This document shows positions 25,443 through 34,971 of a stretch of 44,919 nucleotides of DNA, piece after piece. Location of the stretch: the IMG/VR virus record IMGVR_UViG_3300024328_000582, positions 1 to 44,919 of that record; one strand, 5' to 3'. Source of the stretch: a virus. The notes beneath the pieces were generated by a model. It had not been told where the DNA came from. It worked only from the letters and a program-made list of their open reading frames with translations, and ran no database searches. Both the position numbers and the translations under genes were made by a program. The stretch's first letter is position 1; the number at the start of each line of letters is the position of its first letter.

Positions 25443-26854
25443 TGGGTGACGTTTTAACAGGATATAAGAGTGTAAGAGAAGAGCTCAATAACATCAGTTG
25501 TTCTATGTGCCTTGCTAAATGGAAGCAAGTTACACTTCACTTGCAAACAGGTCATACGCACAGTTGCCATCACCCAGCAACACATAAAATACCTTTAGAA
25601 GAAATTGAAGTAGATCCTAGTGCGTTACATAACACTAAGTTTAAGAAAGAGCAACGTGCTAAAATGCTTAAAGGTGAACGTCCAGAAGAATGTGACTATT
25701 GCTGGACAGCTGAAGACTCGTCGGATGGTTCTACATTTAGTGACAGAATAACTAAAAGTGCAGAAGAATGGGCTTGGCCTGAAAAAGATATTATTGCAAA
25801 GAGCTCTCCGGATGAAAATACAAATCCTAGCTATGTAGAAGTTAGTTTTTCAAATGCTTGTAACTTTGCGTGTACATACTGTTCACCTGAAATTAGTAGT
25901 ACTTGGATGCAAGAAATACAAAAGCATGGCGGGTATACTGGCACTACATATAATTTTAATAATTTAGATTGGATTAAACAAAATGGCAAAATGCCTATTC
26001 CGCATAGAGAACATAATCCTTATGTAGAAGCGTTTTGGAAATGGTGGCCAAAACTGTATCCTGATTTGCATACATTTAGAATTACTGGCGGTGAGCCATT
26101 AATGGCAAAAGATACTTTTAAAGTTTTAGATTATATTATTGAGAATCCTAATCCTAACTTAGAATTAAACATAAACAGCAATCTTTGTGTACCAGACGGT
26201 TTAGTTGACAAGATGATAGAAAAGGCCAAACGCATTCAAGGCGAAGGTTTAATCAAAGATTTTAAAATTTATACTAGTGCAGAAGCTCACGGCAAACGTG
26301 CTGAGTATATTAGACATGGTATGGATTATAACCAGTGGATTGACAATTGCGATAAAGTGTTAACAGAAATACCAGATTGCAAAATTACAAATATGGCAAC
26401 ATACAACTCATTAAGTTTGTCTAGTTATCAAGACCTAATGAAAGACTTGTTAGACTTGCGTAAAAAACATCACACTGATCCTGCAAAAAGCCATGCAGTG
26501 AGTTTAGATGTTAGTTATCTACGTTGGCCACCGCATCAATCAATACTAATAGTTCAAGATGACAACTATTTAAAAATGCTTGAAGACCAAGTCACTTGGA
26601 TGTTCCAAAATAAAGAACATAGTCATTGGCCGCCACTTTGCGGCATCGGTATGTACGACTATGAAATTAATAGATTACAAAGGATATATTGGGTAATGCA
26701 GCAGAGTCCTAAGCATATTAAGGAAAAAGAACTTATCGAAGGAAGAAAAAACTTCGTTGCATTCTTTGACGAGCACGACAAGCGTAGAGGAAAGAATTTT
26801 TTAGAAGTATTTCCTGAAATGGAAGATTTTTATTGGGAGTGCAAAACACTATGA
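25442..26854 (+). CDS. Twitch-domain radical SAM protein, copy 1
   Basis: 470 residues. The radical SAM cluster motif CX3CX2C is at Cys140, Cys144 and Cys147 (ACNFACTYC), with the AdoMet-binding GGEP motif near residue 216 (RITGGEPLM). An N-terminal module carries further cysteines (Cys20, Cys23, Cys42, Cys84, Cys87; CDYCW), matching the auxiliary Fe-S 'twitch' module seen in phage and SAR11 radical SAM proteins. It should generate a 5'-deoxyadenosyl radical; the substrate is unknown. The product is closely related to the next gene. The start overlaps the previous stop (TAATG). Its place beside two glycosyltransferase-like families hints at a sugar-linked substrate. Confidence 0.85.
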   Translation: MGDVLTGYKSVREELNNISCSMCLAKWKQVTLHLQTGHTHSCHHPATHKIPLEEIEVDPSALHNTKFKKEQRAKMLKGERPEECDYCWTAEDSSDGSTFSDRITKSAEEWAWPEKDIIAKSSPDENTNPSYVEVSFSNACNFACTYCSPEISSTWMQEIQKHGGYTGTTYNFNNLDWIKQNGKMPIPHREHNPYVEAFWKWWPKLYPDLHTFRITGGEPLMAKDTFKVLDYIIENPNPNLELNINSNLCVPDGLVDKMIEKAKRIQGEGLIKDFKIYTSAEAHGKRAEYIRHGMDYNQWIDNCDKVLTEIPDCKITNMATYNSLSLSSYQDLMKDLLDLRKKHHTDPAKSHAVSLDVSYLRWPPHQSILIVQDDNYLKMLEDQVTWMFQNKEHSHWPPLCGIGMYDYEINRLQRIYWVMQQSPKHIKEKELIEGRKNFVAFFDEHDKRRGKNFLEVFPEMEDFYWECKTL

Positions 26855-28263
26855 GTAAAGAATTATTTGACTGGCGTAAGAAAGTATTAGATTCAGTTAG
26901 TCCTAGCTTCTGTGCTGCTAAATGGCTTAATGCAACTATCCATCTAGGCCATGGTATGACACATAGTTGTCACTTGCCTATTCCTCATCCTATTGACAAG
27001 GAAGAAATTAAAACTAATCCTAGTGCGTTGCATAATACAGCACACAAAAAGAAACAACGTGAGCGTATGATTAAAGGTGAACGACCACCTGAATGTGAGT
27101 ACTGCTGGAAAATTGAAGATATTGGTAGAGATAATATTTCTGATAGAGTATATAAGAGTCAAATATACAAAGAAAAAGATATTATTGCAATCGCAGAAAA
27201 TGATCCATATGAAGATGTTATTCCAAAAACATTAGAAATTAGTTTTGATAGAACGTGTAACTTAGCATGTAGTTATTGTAATTCAAGTTATAGCACTACA
27301 TGGGCACAAGATATTAAAAAGAATGGTCCATATCAACAAATGAAATCAGATGGCGCAGGCGCCTATCATCATGACGGTGAATGGACCGAACCGTACGGAA
27401 AATTTAACGAAGGCAATCCTTATGTAGAAGCATTTTTTAAATGGTGGCCGCAATTAAGCAGTGAACTAGAAGAACTTAGGATAACTGGCGGCGAAGCATT
27501 AGTAAGTCATCAGTTTTGGAACTTTGCAAAAGTTGTAAAACAAAATCATGCTCCTAATTTAAGAATTGCAATTAATTCAAATCTTATGGTAAAAGATGAT
27601 TTAATACAAGACTTAGTTGATTTTACTAAACTTGATAATTATAAAGAGTTTGACTTGTTTACTAGTTGCGAAGCTACTGGATTGCAAGCAGATTATATAA
27701 GAGACGGACTAGAATATAATACTTGGAAAGATAACCTAGAATATGTTATTAGTAATGGACGTTTAAGATGTGCAACAATTATGATGACTATTACAAGTTT
27801 AAGTTTGTTTAGTATTACAGAATTCTTAGATGACATGGCAGAATTAAAAGCAAAATATGCACCTCATAAACCTGCTGTCGATTTAAATATTTTACGTTGG
27901 CCGAGTTTTATGAGCCCGTTAGCATTGCCCGATCATATTAAGGATCATTGCAGAGAACAATTAGAAAATTGGTTTGAAAAAAATAAGAATAATCCTTTAT
28001 TTAATTCAGGCGAAAAGGCACAAATACAGCGGTTAATAGATTATATTGAAGTTGTAGATAAACCACATAGGCGCACAACTGAAGACAAAGATAAATTACA
28101 GCACGATTTTAAAAGTTTTTATGCACAGTACGATAAGCGCAGAGGCAAGGACATAGGTGTATTTCCAAAGATACTTACTGACTGGTTAAATACAATTGGA
28201 TTGGATGATACAATACCACTAATAGAAATGCATGAAGGGAGTATCACGCATTATGACGACTAG
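26851..28263 (+). CDS. Twitch-domain radical SAM protein, copy 2
   Basis: 470 residues from the ATG at 26851, whose ATGA overlaps the previous stop; an upstream TTG at 26833 is less likely because GGGAGTG just before the ATG is a good ribosome-binding site. The radical SAM cysteines are at 136, 140 and 143 (CNLACSYC); twitch-module cysteines at 21, 40, 82 and 85 (CEYCW). The AdoMet motif reads GGEALV, with Ala where GGEP is usual. It shares PSALHNT, RM[IL]KGER and NPYVEAF with its neighbour, so they are a tandem duplication. It ends in KRRGKDIGVFPKILTDW, again parallel. Substrate unknown. Confidence 0.85.
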   Translation: MSKELFDWRKKVLDSVSPSFCAAKWLNATIHLGHGMTHSCHLPIPHPIDKEEIKTNPSALHNTAHKKKQRERMIKGERPPECEYCWKIEDIGRDNISDRVYKSQIYKEKDIIAIAENDPYEDVIPKTLEISFDRTCNLACSYCNSSYSTTWAQDIKKNGPYQQMKSDGAGAYHHDGEWTEPYGKFNEGNPYVEAFFKWWPQLSSELEELRITGGEALVSHQFWNFAKVVKQNHAPNLRIAINSNLMVKDDLIQDLVDFTKLDNYKEFDLFTSCEATGLQADYIRDGLEYNTWKDNLEYVISNGRLRCATIMMTITSLSLFSITEFLDDMAELKAKYAPHKPAVDLNILRWPSFMSPLALPDHIKDHCREQLENWFEKNKNNPLFNSGEKAQIQRLIDYIEVVDKPHRRTTEDKDKLQHDFKSFYAQYDKRRGKDIGVFPKILTDWLNTIGLDDTIPLIEMHEGSITHYDD

Positions 28264-29623
28264 AAACAAACTACACTATATTGAAGAAGTAGATGGTAAA
28301 ACAAATATAGTGTATTATTTTGCACACGATAAAATTGTTAAGAACAAAAAAGGTAAACGAGTGCCAGAACGTAATTTAATGGATCCATTTTTTCATGGAC
28401 GTTACGTTTTGTGTAACCACTTCTTAAAAGATCATTGTAGATCTTTAGGAGAAGTCCGAGAAATAACTGTTAAAGACGCTAAAAAAATGCGTTATATATA
28501 CGAAATTGGTACATCAGGTCCTCCTGCTAATTGGCTCGGCGGCTACGATTCTTCTAGACGTAATTTGTTTGACTTATTGGCGCTACATAGACCCATAGTA
28601 ATAAGATCAGCAGCAAAGCGTAGATGTATTATACATATTGACCAAGGTTGGGAAGGATTTCCGTTATTAGAAACTAAAGTACTAAAAAGTGTTGGTGTTC
28701 GTAGAGATTATTATGATGTACTTTATACATCATTAGAAAAACATAAAATCCCGCCAAGTCAAATTATTATTACAACATCAAATTTAAAAGAAAAAGAAGT
28801 TCACGACAAATATTACGGTAATAAAAAAGATAAGATTAATATTGTTCCGTCTATTTCTTTTTGCGGACTATTAACATATCAAAACGAAGCTGACGCTATT
28901 TCCTTTGAAGAACAAATTCAATACAAGCAACAATTAGAAGATATGAAAAGTTTTAGTTGTTTGAACAGAGTTACACGTCAGCACAGGATGACACTTGGTG
29001 TTATGCTTAATTATTATAACTTATTAGATCCTAAAATTTGTGACTTCAGTCATTCAAAATTTTTAGGAGGGCACCCTAGACAGTCTACTTTACCGATTAC
29101 TCATAGGCATGCAATACCCGGAGGATGGGAGGCTCATCCCAGCTTTACAAAAGAGAATGCCAATGATTTTCTTTCAACGTTGCCTCGAGTATTAGATCAA
29201 GAAGATTTTAATAAAAATCATGTTTGGACAATGTTTAAAGATACATATCTTAGAACTTGGTTTAGTTTAACTTCGGAAACTGCGTTTAATGAAGAGCGTA
29301 AAACCTGTCTCTTTATGTCAGAAAAAATATTTAAGCCAATGTTATGTCATCATCCCTTTGTTGTTGTAAGTCATCCAAACTCGCTTGCACAGCTTAAACA
29401 ACTAGGATTCAAAACTTTTGATAAATGGTGGGACGAAAGTTATGATGCTATTGTTTCTCCTACAGCTAGGATGGACGCTATTTGTAAACTAACACAAGAA
29501 CTTACAAATAAATCAGATATTGAATGGCTAGACATGTATAAAGATATGCAAGAAGTACTAGAACATAATTTTAACCATATGACTGTTATGGAAAAGATTG
29601 ATTATTCAGAGTTTCTTCAATGA
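28253..29623 (+). CDS. Putative glycosyltransferase-like phage protein (GT-B-like)
   Basis: 456 residues from ATG 28253; the in-frame ATG at 28232 lies deeper in the previous gene, while GGGAG at 28238-28242 suits 28253. The C-terminal region has the conserved series SEKIFKPMLCHHPFVVVSHP, NSLAQLKQLGFKTFDKWWDE, then SYDAIVSP, which I associate with a common but uncharacterised family in marine phages and SAR11, with a GT-B-like nucleotide-binding flavour. The central part (IHIDQGWEGFPLL, QIIITTSNLKEKEV) also suggests a transferase. There is no signal peptide. Glycosyltransferase is a context-supported guess. The stop overlaps the next ATG (ATGA). Confidence 0.55.
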   Translation: MTTRNKLHYIEEVDGKTNIVYYFAHDKIVKNKKGKRVPERNLMDPFFHGRYVLCNHFLKDHCRSLGEVREITVKDAKKMRYIYEIGTSGPPANWLGGYDSSRRNLFDLLALHRPIVIRSAAKRRCIIHIDQGWEGFPLLETKVLKSVGVRRDYYDVLYTSLEKHKIPPSQIIITTSNLKEKEVHDKYYGNKKDKINIVPSISFCGLLTYQNEADAISFEEQIQYKQQLEDMKSFSCLNRVTRQHRMTLGVMLNYYNLLDPKICDFSHSKFLGGHPRQSTLPITHRHAIPGGWEAHPSFTKENANDFLSTLPRVLDQEDFNKNHVWTMFKDTYLRTWFSLTSETAFNEERKTCLFMSEKIFKPMLCHHPFVVVSHPNSLAQLKQLGFKTFDKWWDESYDAIVSPTARMDAICKLTQELTNKSDIEWLDMYKDMQEVLEHNFNHMTVMEKIDYSEFLQ

Positions 29624-30390
29624 AAAAATACAATAGATTTTTTGCTTTTGGTTGTAGTTATACAGATTACTATTGGCCAACTTGGGCAAACATAATTGCT
29701 AGAGATACCGGATTGCCTTCTCAAAATTGGGGATACTCCGGCGTTGGTAACATATACATACACCATAAAATGGTTGAAGCAAAAATTAAACAAAGTATTA
29801 ACGACGACGATCTAGTTATAGTTAATTGGTCATCGTGGCATCGAGAAGATAGAGTTGATCAACAAGGCTATTGGACGTCAGGAGGAAATATATTTAATAA
29901 TAATCCTTACTATGATAAACGTTTTTTAAAAAAATACTATTCTCCATATAACGATATAGTAAAAAATGCAACGGCAATTATTTCCGGAAACAATACAATA
30001 AAAATAGCATACCAAAGTCATATGATTGATTACGAAAATTTTGTTGAGTATGCAGGTATAAATCAGTTACATACTGACAAATTAATAAAAAATTATTCGT
30101 GGTTAAGGAATGCACTACCCGAAAAGAAATTATTTGACAATAGCGGAAATACTAGTTTTGACGGTCGTACTAGCGGAATTGACTTCCATCCTGATGTTCT
30201 AGGGCACCTTAGTCATGCATCAAAAGTTTGTGCTAATCTTTTTGGACGTGAGCTAAAACAAGAGACTGTAGATTATTATAACATAATGCAAGAGCGTATT
30301 GGTGAATGTATACAACATATGCCAAGAAAAAATTATTGGCAGGAAATTGGCGGCAGAATTGCAAAAATTTATTCGCTTGAAGATTATTAA
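29620..30390 (+). CDS. SGNH/GDSL-type hydrolase, copy 1
   Basis: 256 residues. The nucleophile block FGCSYT (Ser13), the Gly/Asn block SGVGN (Asn44) and the C-terminal IDFHPDVLGH (Asp188, His190) match SGNH hydrolase blocks I, III and V, with a slightly shortened Asp-His spacing. Enzymes of this class hydrolyse or transfer acyl groups on sugars and lipids; the target here is unknown. There is no signal peptide, so action inside the cell is likely. Another SGNH protein ends the minus-strand operon at 36029. The start overlaps the previous stop (ATGA). A 36-base gap with a late-type box follows. Confidence 0.78.
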   Translation: MKKYNRFFAFGCSYTDYYWPTWANIIARDTGLPSQNWGYSGVGNIYIHHKMVEAKIKQSINDDDLVIVNWSSWHREDRVDQQGYWTSGGNIFNNNPYYDKRFLKKYYSPYNDIVKNATAIISGNNTIKIAYQSHMIDYENFVEYAGINQLHTDKLIKNYSWLRNALPEKKLFDNSGNTSFDGRTSGIDFHPDVLGHLSHASKVCANLFGRELKQETVDYYNIMQERIGECIQHMPRKNYWQEIGGRIAKIYSLEDY

Positions 30391-30397
30391 ATAAATA
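30390..30397 (+). promoter_or_regulatory. Late-promoter-like AATAAATA box
   Basis: AATAAATA, one base from the T4 late consensus, overlaps the end of the SGNH gene. It is 29 bases before the ATG at 30427, and TAGGAG at 30415-30420 provides a ribosome-binding site. The spacing to the start matches that of the box at 17585. In this A+T-rich stretch the match may be chance. Confidence 0.35.
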
Positions 30398-30426
30398 ATA
30401 AACTACGTATATTATAGGAGTTTTAA

Positions 30427-31656
30427 ATGAAGGTTGGTTTTATAGGCATCGGCAAACTTGGCTTGCCTTGTGCGGAAGCAATTGCACAAAAAGGTCACGA
30501 AGTTGAAGGGTATGATGTTGCAAAAGTTACAAGTGACGATATTACAGTTGTTGATACAGTAAAAGATGTTGTAGCAAATAAAGACATTGTATTTGTAGCA
30601 GTTCCTACACCACACGATCCTGCATATGACGGCAGATCTCCTACAGCCCACCTTAGTCCAAAAGATTTTTCTTACGATATTGTAAAGAAAGTTCTAACAC
30701 AAGCTAATGAACATATGAATAAAGACCAGTTACTTGTACTTATTAGTACAGTATTGCCTGGTACAGTTAGGAGTCAGTTAGTTGAACTTACAAACAATAG
30801 CCGCTTTATATATAATCCTTATCTTATTGCAATGGGCTCAGTGGCATGGGATATGGTAAATCCGGAAATGGTAATGATTGGTACAGAAGATGGTACCGAA
30901 ACAGGTGATGCAAAAGAGCTTGTAGACTTTTATAAAACTATAATGGAAAACAATCCTCGATATGTTATTGGGACATGGGACGAATGCGAATGTATTAAAG
31001 TGTTCTATAACACATTTATTAGTACAAAAATTGGTCTTGTTAACATGATACAAGATGTTGCACAAAGGCAAGGTAACATTAATGTAGACGTTGTAACTAA
31101 AGCTCTTGCAGATAGTACTATGCGTATTATGGGTCCACAGTATATGACAGCTGGTATGGGCGACGGAGGAGGCTGTCATCCAAGAGATAACATTGCACTA
31201 CGTTATATGGCACAAGAACTTAACTTAGGTTACGATATTTTTGATGCAATAATGAATGCAAGGGAAATACAAGCAAAAAATGTTGCATTAGAACTTGTAA
31301 AATATGCAGAAGAAACAAATATGCCAATCTTTATTCATGGTAAAGCATACAAGCCTGGTGTAGAATATTGTGACGGTAGCTATAGTTTACTAGTAGGACA
31401 TTATGTTGAACAACAAGGACATCGTGTTACGTATATTGACCCTCTTACAGACGATGATGTAGAGTTAGGTATGCCCAGCATTATATTACTTGCACACAGT
31501 GCAAGTACAACTTACAAGTATATGCAAGAAGAAGGCGACAGTACTGATAAATTGTATTGCAAAATTCCATCTAATAGTATCGTAGTAGATCCGTGGAGGA
31601 ACTTTAGTTCTGATACATCTAAAGTAATACACTACGGTAACACGAGACATGGATAA
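30427..31656 (+). CDS. Nucleotide-sugar 6-dehydrogenase family protein
   Basis: 409 residues. The start MKVGFIGIGKLGLPCAEAIA is an NAD-binding Rossmann motif (GIGKLG, residues 7-12). STVLPGTVRS and YNPYLIAMGS are signatures of the UDP-glucose/GDP-mannose dehydrogenase superfamily. A conserved-position Cys at about 250 in GGGCHPRD is the likely thiohemiacetal-forming residue (usual form GGSCFPKD), and GKAYKPGVEYCDGS resembles the C-terminal substrate-binding domain. It would oxidise a nucleotide sugar C6 alcohol to a uronate; which sugar is unknown. The ribosome-binding site TAGGAG is ideal. It links the accessory block to sugar-nucleotide metabolism and may supply the glycosyltransferase-like genes. 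Confidence 0.82.
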   Translation: MKVGFIGIGKLGLPCAEAIAQKGHEVEGYDVAKVTSDDITVVDTVKDVVANKDIVFVAVPTPHDPAYDGRSPTAHLSPKDFSYDIVKKVLTQANEHMNKDQLLVLISTVLPGTVRSQLVELTNNSRFIYNPYLIAMGSVAWDMVNPEMVMIGTEDGTETGDAKELVDFYKTIMENNPRYVIGTWDECECIKVFYNTFISTKIGLVNMIQDVAQRQGNINVDVVTKALADSTMRIMGPQYMTAGMGDGGGCHPRDNIALRYMAQELNLGYDIFDAIMNAREIQAKNVALELVKYAEETNMPIFIHGKAYKPGVEYCDGSYSLLVGHYVEQQGHRVTYIDPLTDDDVELGMPSIILLAHSASTTYKYMQEEGDSTDKLYCKIPSNSIVVDPWRNFSSDTSKVIHYGNTRHG

Positions 31657-31658
31657 TT

Positions 31659-32333
31659 ATGTACGACATTGTATTCATAAGTTATCAAGAGCCTAATGCA
31701 GATGAAAACTATGCTGCACTAAAAGCACGATTTCCTATGGCTAAACGTGTGCATGGTGTAAAAGGATTACATCAAGCACATATAAACGCAGCTAAAAAAT
31801 GTTTTACTAATATGTTTTGGGTTGTAGATGCTGATGCAATTATTTTAGACGATTTTAACTTTGAATATAACGTACCTAGTCATCAACTTGATCATGTACA
31901 TGTTTGGAGGACTCAAAATCCAATTAACGACTTAGTTTATGGCTACGGTGGTGTAAAACTTCTTCCTAGAAAACTAACTTTATCTGTAGACATTAACAGC
32001 GCCGATATGACAACTAGCATTAGTAAAAACTTTATGGCAATGCCAGACATATCAAACATTACAGCATTTAACACAGATCCGTTTAATACATATAAGTCAG
32101 CATTTAGAGAATGTGCAAAGCTAAGTAGTAAAGTTATTAAAGGGCAACATGACGAAGAAACAGAAAAACGACTTGAAACTTGGTGTACAGTTGGCAAAAC
32201 TAGACCGTATGGTTTATACGCTTTGGCCGGTGCTATTAGTGGCCGCAAGTTTGGGATTTCTAATAGGAGCAATATTGGTCTTATAAATGATTTTGATTGG
32301 CTAAGGGAACAGTTTGATGCAGAATGTAGCTGA
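31659..32333 (+). CDS. Putative GT-A-like glycosyltransferase of the second family, short form
   Basis: 224 residues. YDIVFISYQEPNADENYAAL, AKRVHGVKG and VVDADAIIL (DAD at residues 57-59) match the 310-residue protein at 24510, but this one lacks most of its C-terminal extension. PINDLVYGYGGVKLLPRKLT parallels NEINGLMYGNGGIKCWPTEY in that paralogue. It begins 2 bases after the dehydrogenase stop and overlaps the next gene, a radical SAM protein, by 17 bases. Probable sugar transferase of unknown specificity. Confidence 0.62.
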   Translation: MYDIVFISYQEPNADENYAALKARFPMAKRVHGVKGLHQAHINAAKKCFTNMFWVVDADAIILDDFNFEYNVPSHQLDHVHVWRTQNPINDLVYGYGGVKLLPRKLTLSVDINSADMTTSISKNFMAMPDISNITAFNTDPFNTYKSAFRECAKLSSKVIKGQHDEETEKRLETWCTVGKTRPYGLYALAGAISGRKFGISNRSNIGLINDFDWLREQFDAECS

Positions 32334-33396
32334 CATTAAAACAGTTCATATTGAGCTTACAGATAAATGTCAAGCACAGTGTCCTATGTGTGCTAGAAAC
32401 TATCACGGCGGCGCCCCTCGCCCGTTTATACGTAACGGTGATATTAGTATTGAACAATTTAAAGAATGGTTCTCCCCAAACTTTTTATCACAAATAGATA
32501 ACTTTTATAGTTGTGGTAATTATGGTGATCCTGCATTTGCAAAAGATTGTTTAGAAATATATGCATATGTACGCGAATGCAATCCTAATACTAGATTAGC
32601 AATACATACTAATGGCGGCATGCGTAATCCACAATGGTGGTCTAAGTTAGCACAAGCAATAGGAACACAATCTAATAGTGAAGTAATATTTGCAGTTGAC
32701 GGCTTCAAAGGAAAGCATGAACTATATCGTAAAAATACAAATTTTGATAAAGTAATTGCTAACATGAAAGCATTTATCAGTGCCGGCGGCAGGGCAAGAG
32801 TTGATAGTTTAGTATTTGCTCATAACGAACATGAAGTAGACGAGCTTGAAGAATACATATTAGGTTTAGGAGCTCAGACTATAAACTTTGTAAGTACTAC
32901 AAGATTTTATGAAATGTCAGAATATGAAGTACACGACAATGAAGGTAATGTAGAATACACAATTAAGCCTGCAAAAACTGAACGTTTTAAAAAGACTCCA
33001 AACAAAACATTAAATGATTTGGTAGATAAAAAATTTAGAGATAGTGTAATTTCTAATGCTGTAATTGATCCAAAATGTGTAGATGAACAAGGAATATATG
33101 TAGATCCGTACGGTGATATCTTTCCTTGTTGTTGGATAGGTGGCGACTACTTAGAACAGCATATCGAAGAAAAATTACCGATACATTACCTTAGAAATAT
33201 AAGTGTAGAGTTTTCAAAAGCAATGATGAAAGATATACATGTTGAAAATTGCAGTACAGGAATACTTAATGATACCAGTATAAAATTATTTAAGAGACTA
33301 GACACATATTGGGAAGATGAAAATAAGTGCTTGACATGTGCTAGACAATGTAGTAAACTAGTATATAACTCTAATAGAAAGTATGAATTTGAATAG
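32317..33396 (+). CDS. SPASM-type radical SAM protein, copy 1
   Basis: 359 residues from ATG 32317 (the TTG at 32314 is in frame but weaker; AGGGA lies 8 bases upstream of the ATG). Radical SAM cysteines are Cys18, Cys22 and Cys25 (CQAQCPMC). The usual GGEP is replaced by GNYGDP, also seen in the paralogue at 40806. The C-terminal half has a cysteine-rich region (DPKCVDEQGIYVDPYGDIFP followed by CCW, then CLTCARQC) typical of SPASM-type auxiliary Fe-S clusters. Such enzymes often modify peptides or proteins, but here the substrate is unknown. It overlaps the short GT-A-like gene, so coupling to sugar chemistry is possible. Confidence 0.83.
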   Translation: MQNVADIKTVHIELTDKCQAQCPMCARNYHGGAPRPFIRNGDISIEQFKEWFSPNFLSQIDNFYSCGNYGDPAFAKDCLEIYAYVRECNPNTRLAIHTNGGMRNPQWWSKLAQAIGTQSNSEVIFAVDGFKGKHELYRKNTNFDKVIANMKAFISAGGRARVDSLVFAHNEHEVDELEEYILGLGAQTINFVSTTRFYEMSEYEVHDNEGNVEYTIKPAKTERFKKTPNKTLNDLVDKKFRDSVISNAVIDPKCVDEQGIYVDPYGDIFPCCWIGGDYLEQHIEEKLPIHYLRNISVEFSKAMMKDIHVENCSTGILNDTSIKLFKRLDTYWEDENKCLTCARQCSKLVYNSNRKYEFE

Positions 33397-34372
33397 TTAC
33401 GACAAAATACCATGGACTGATATAACCAGTTTTGGACAGCAAACGATGCTTAAGAGCCATCTTTTCACGGTCTCATGGATTTTGGCTAGATTTTGTAATT
33501 ATTCATGCAGTTATTGCTGGCCATACGCTAGATCTAGTACCCCGGATCACCAAGATTTAGAAATTTACTTAAAGGCCTTAGATAGTATCAAAGCACAAGC
33601 TCGTGCAAACGAGTTTACAGACTTTCATTTTAGCTTCTCAGGAGGCGAACCTACAGCGTATAAGTACTTTGGGGAGATCATAGATCATTACTGTAGTGAT
33701 ACAGCACCCGATTACCAAAGTATCCACATGACGACCAATCTTAGCCCGGGAAGCAAATGGTGGAACAAATGGTTAGAAAGTACTAAGACTCTGCACCGCA
33801 GAAGTATAACAGCAAGTTACCATGCAGAATTTGCAAATGAACAGGAGTTTGGAGATAAATGTCTCCAATTAATAGACAATGAAACATTCGTTACAATTAA
33901 TCAAGTTATGGTTCCGGAACAGTTTGACGAACTTTACCAACGGCTTGAACGATTTGCCACCAGAGGTATTAATGTTACTCTCAAGCCAATGTCCGATCCA
34001 ACCGCCAGTTACGTGGTACACGGATATACAGAAGACCAAATCGCAAAAATGCGACAAGGATTTCCACAAAAGTGGAACGGCGAGCAAATAGCACAAATTG
34101 CACTATATGATAGTAAAGGTACAAAATACGAATTAGATCAAGCAGAACGTTTCAATGCATTTGGATTCAATAAGTTTCATGGATGGGAATGTAATGCAGG
34201 ATATCAAGGATGCGTTATTCGAGAGAATGAAGTTAAACGGAGCTATAGTTGCCATGATGCTCCTTTAGGCACGTTAGACGGAGGATTTGAGCTGTTTAAA
34301 GCACCACAAGAGTGTATAACCTATAGTTGTGTAAGCAGTGCAGATAGTAAGATACCAAAGAGAAAAGTATGA
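33383..34372 (+). CDS. Radical SAM protein, C-group copy 1
   Basis: 329 residues. CX3CX2C is Cys38, Cys42, Cys45 (FCNYSCSYC), with FSGGEPT following. Downstream are ITASYHAEFANE, FHGWECNAGYQGCVI and a Cys-containing tail, a layout shared with the genes at 43255 and 44204, so these three form one subfamily (C-group). It begins inside the previous gene and its stop overlaps a methyltransferase start (ATGA). The C-terminal cysteines may bind a second Fe-S cluster. The substrate is unknown. The ribosome-binding site is weak, so translation may depend on coupling. Confidence 0.82.
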   Translation: MNLNSYDKIPWTDITSFGQQTMLKSHLFTVSWILARFCNYSCSYCWPYARSSTPDHQDLEIYLKALDSIKAQARANEFTDFHFSFSGGEPTAYKYFGEIIDHYCSDTAPDYQSIHMTTNLSPGSKWWNKWLESTKTLHRRSITASYHAEFANEQEFGDKCLQLIDNETFVTINQVMVPEQFDELYQRLERFATRGINVTLKPMSDPTASYVVHGYTEDQIAKMRQGFPQKWNGEQIAQIALYDSKGTKYELDQAERFNAFGFNKFHGWECNAGYQGCVIRENEVKRSYSCHDAPLGTLDGGFELFKAPQECITYSCVSSADSKIPKRKV

Positions 34373-34971
34373 AAGTTGATATACAAGATGTACTATTCTG
34401 GATGGACGCAATTCGTAACAGCGATAACAAATATCGCACACTTGAAAGTTTTTGGAAAGGCCAAATAAACAGCAAAGTTTGGTTAGCAAAAGAATTGTAC
34501 AGTATAATACCTAAGACAAAACTAAATGATATAGTTATATACGGTGGTTGGAACGGAGTGCTGGCAAGTATATTGTTTAACAGTCGCTTACCGTTAAACA
34601 GCATTACAAGCGTGGACATAGATCCTGTGTGCAAAGATATTGCTTGTACAGTAAACAGACGATATGAAATAGAAAGAAAGTTTAATGCTGTAACAGCAGA
34701 TATGTGCAAGTATACCCAACCTGCTGATGTTGTTATTAACACAAGTTGCGAACACATTACTCAAGAACAATATGAACAATGGTTATCTAATCAACCAGAC
34801 GATGCATTATTTGTAGTGCAGAGTAATAACTATTTTGAATTAGAAGAGCATGTACGATGTGCAACAGACTTAAATAACTTTATGCATATGAGTAAAATTA
34901 AGCCGCTATGGAGAGGTATATATGATACTCCTAAGTACACACGTTACATGATAATAGGTAAAAAGAAATGA
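34369..34971 (+). CDS. Class I SAM-dependent methyltransferase-like protein
   Basis: 200 residues. A Gly-rich motif I (IVIYGGWNGVLASILF, about residues 55-70), an acidic end of strand 2 (SITSVDIDPVC) and INTSCEHI at about 123-130 fit a Rossmann AdoMet-binding fold. The charge and the DxDP pattern favour a small-molecule or sugar methyltransferase, but I cannot name the acceptor. It lies between two radical SAM genes, with ATGA overlaps on both sides, so all three are probably made together. The family is one I associate with marine phages and SAR11. Confidence 0.75.
   Translation: MKVDIQDVLFWMDAIRNSDNKYRTLESFWKGQINSKVWLAKELYSIIPKTKLNDIVIYGGWNGVLASILFNSRLPLNSITSVDIDPVCKDIACTVNRRYEIERKFNAVTADMCKYTQPADVVINTSCEHITQEQYEQWLSNQPDDALFVVQSNNYFELEEHVRCATDLNNFMHMSKIKPLWRGIYDTPKYTRYMIIGKKK

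Noticed and set aside
26833-26850. Upstream TTG start for the second twitch radical SAM gene
   Set aside because: The ATG at 26851 has a good ribosome-binding site and forms an ATGA overlap like other junctions here.
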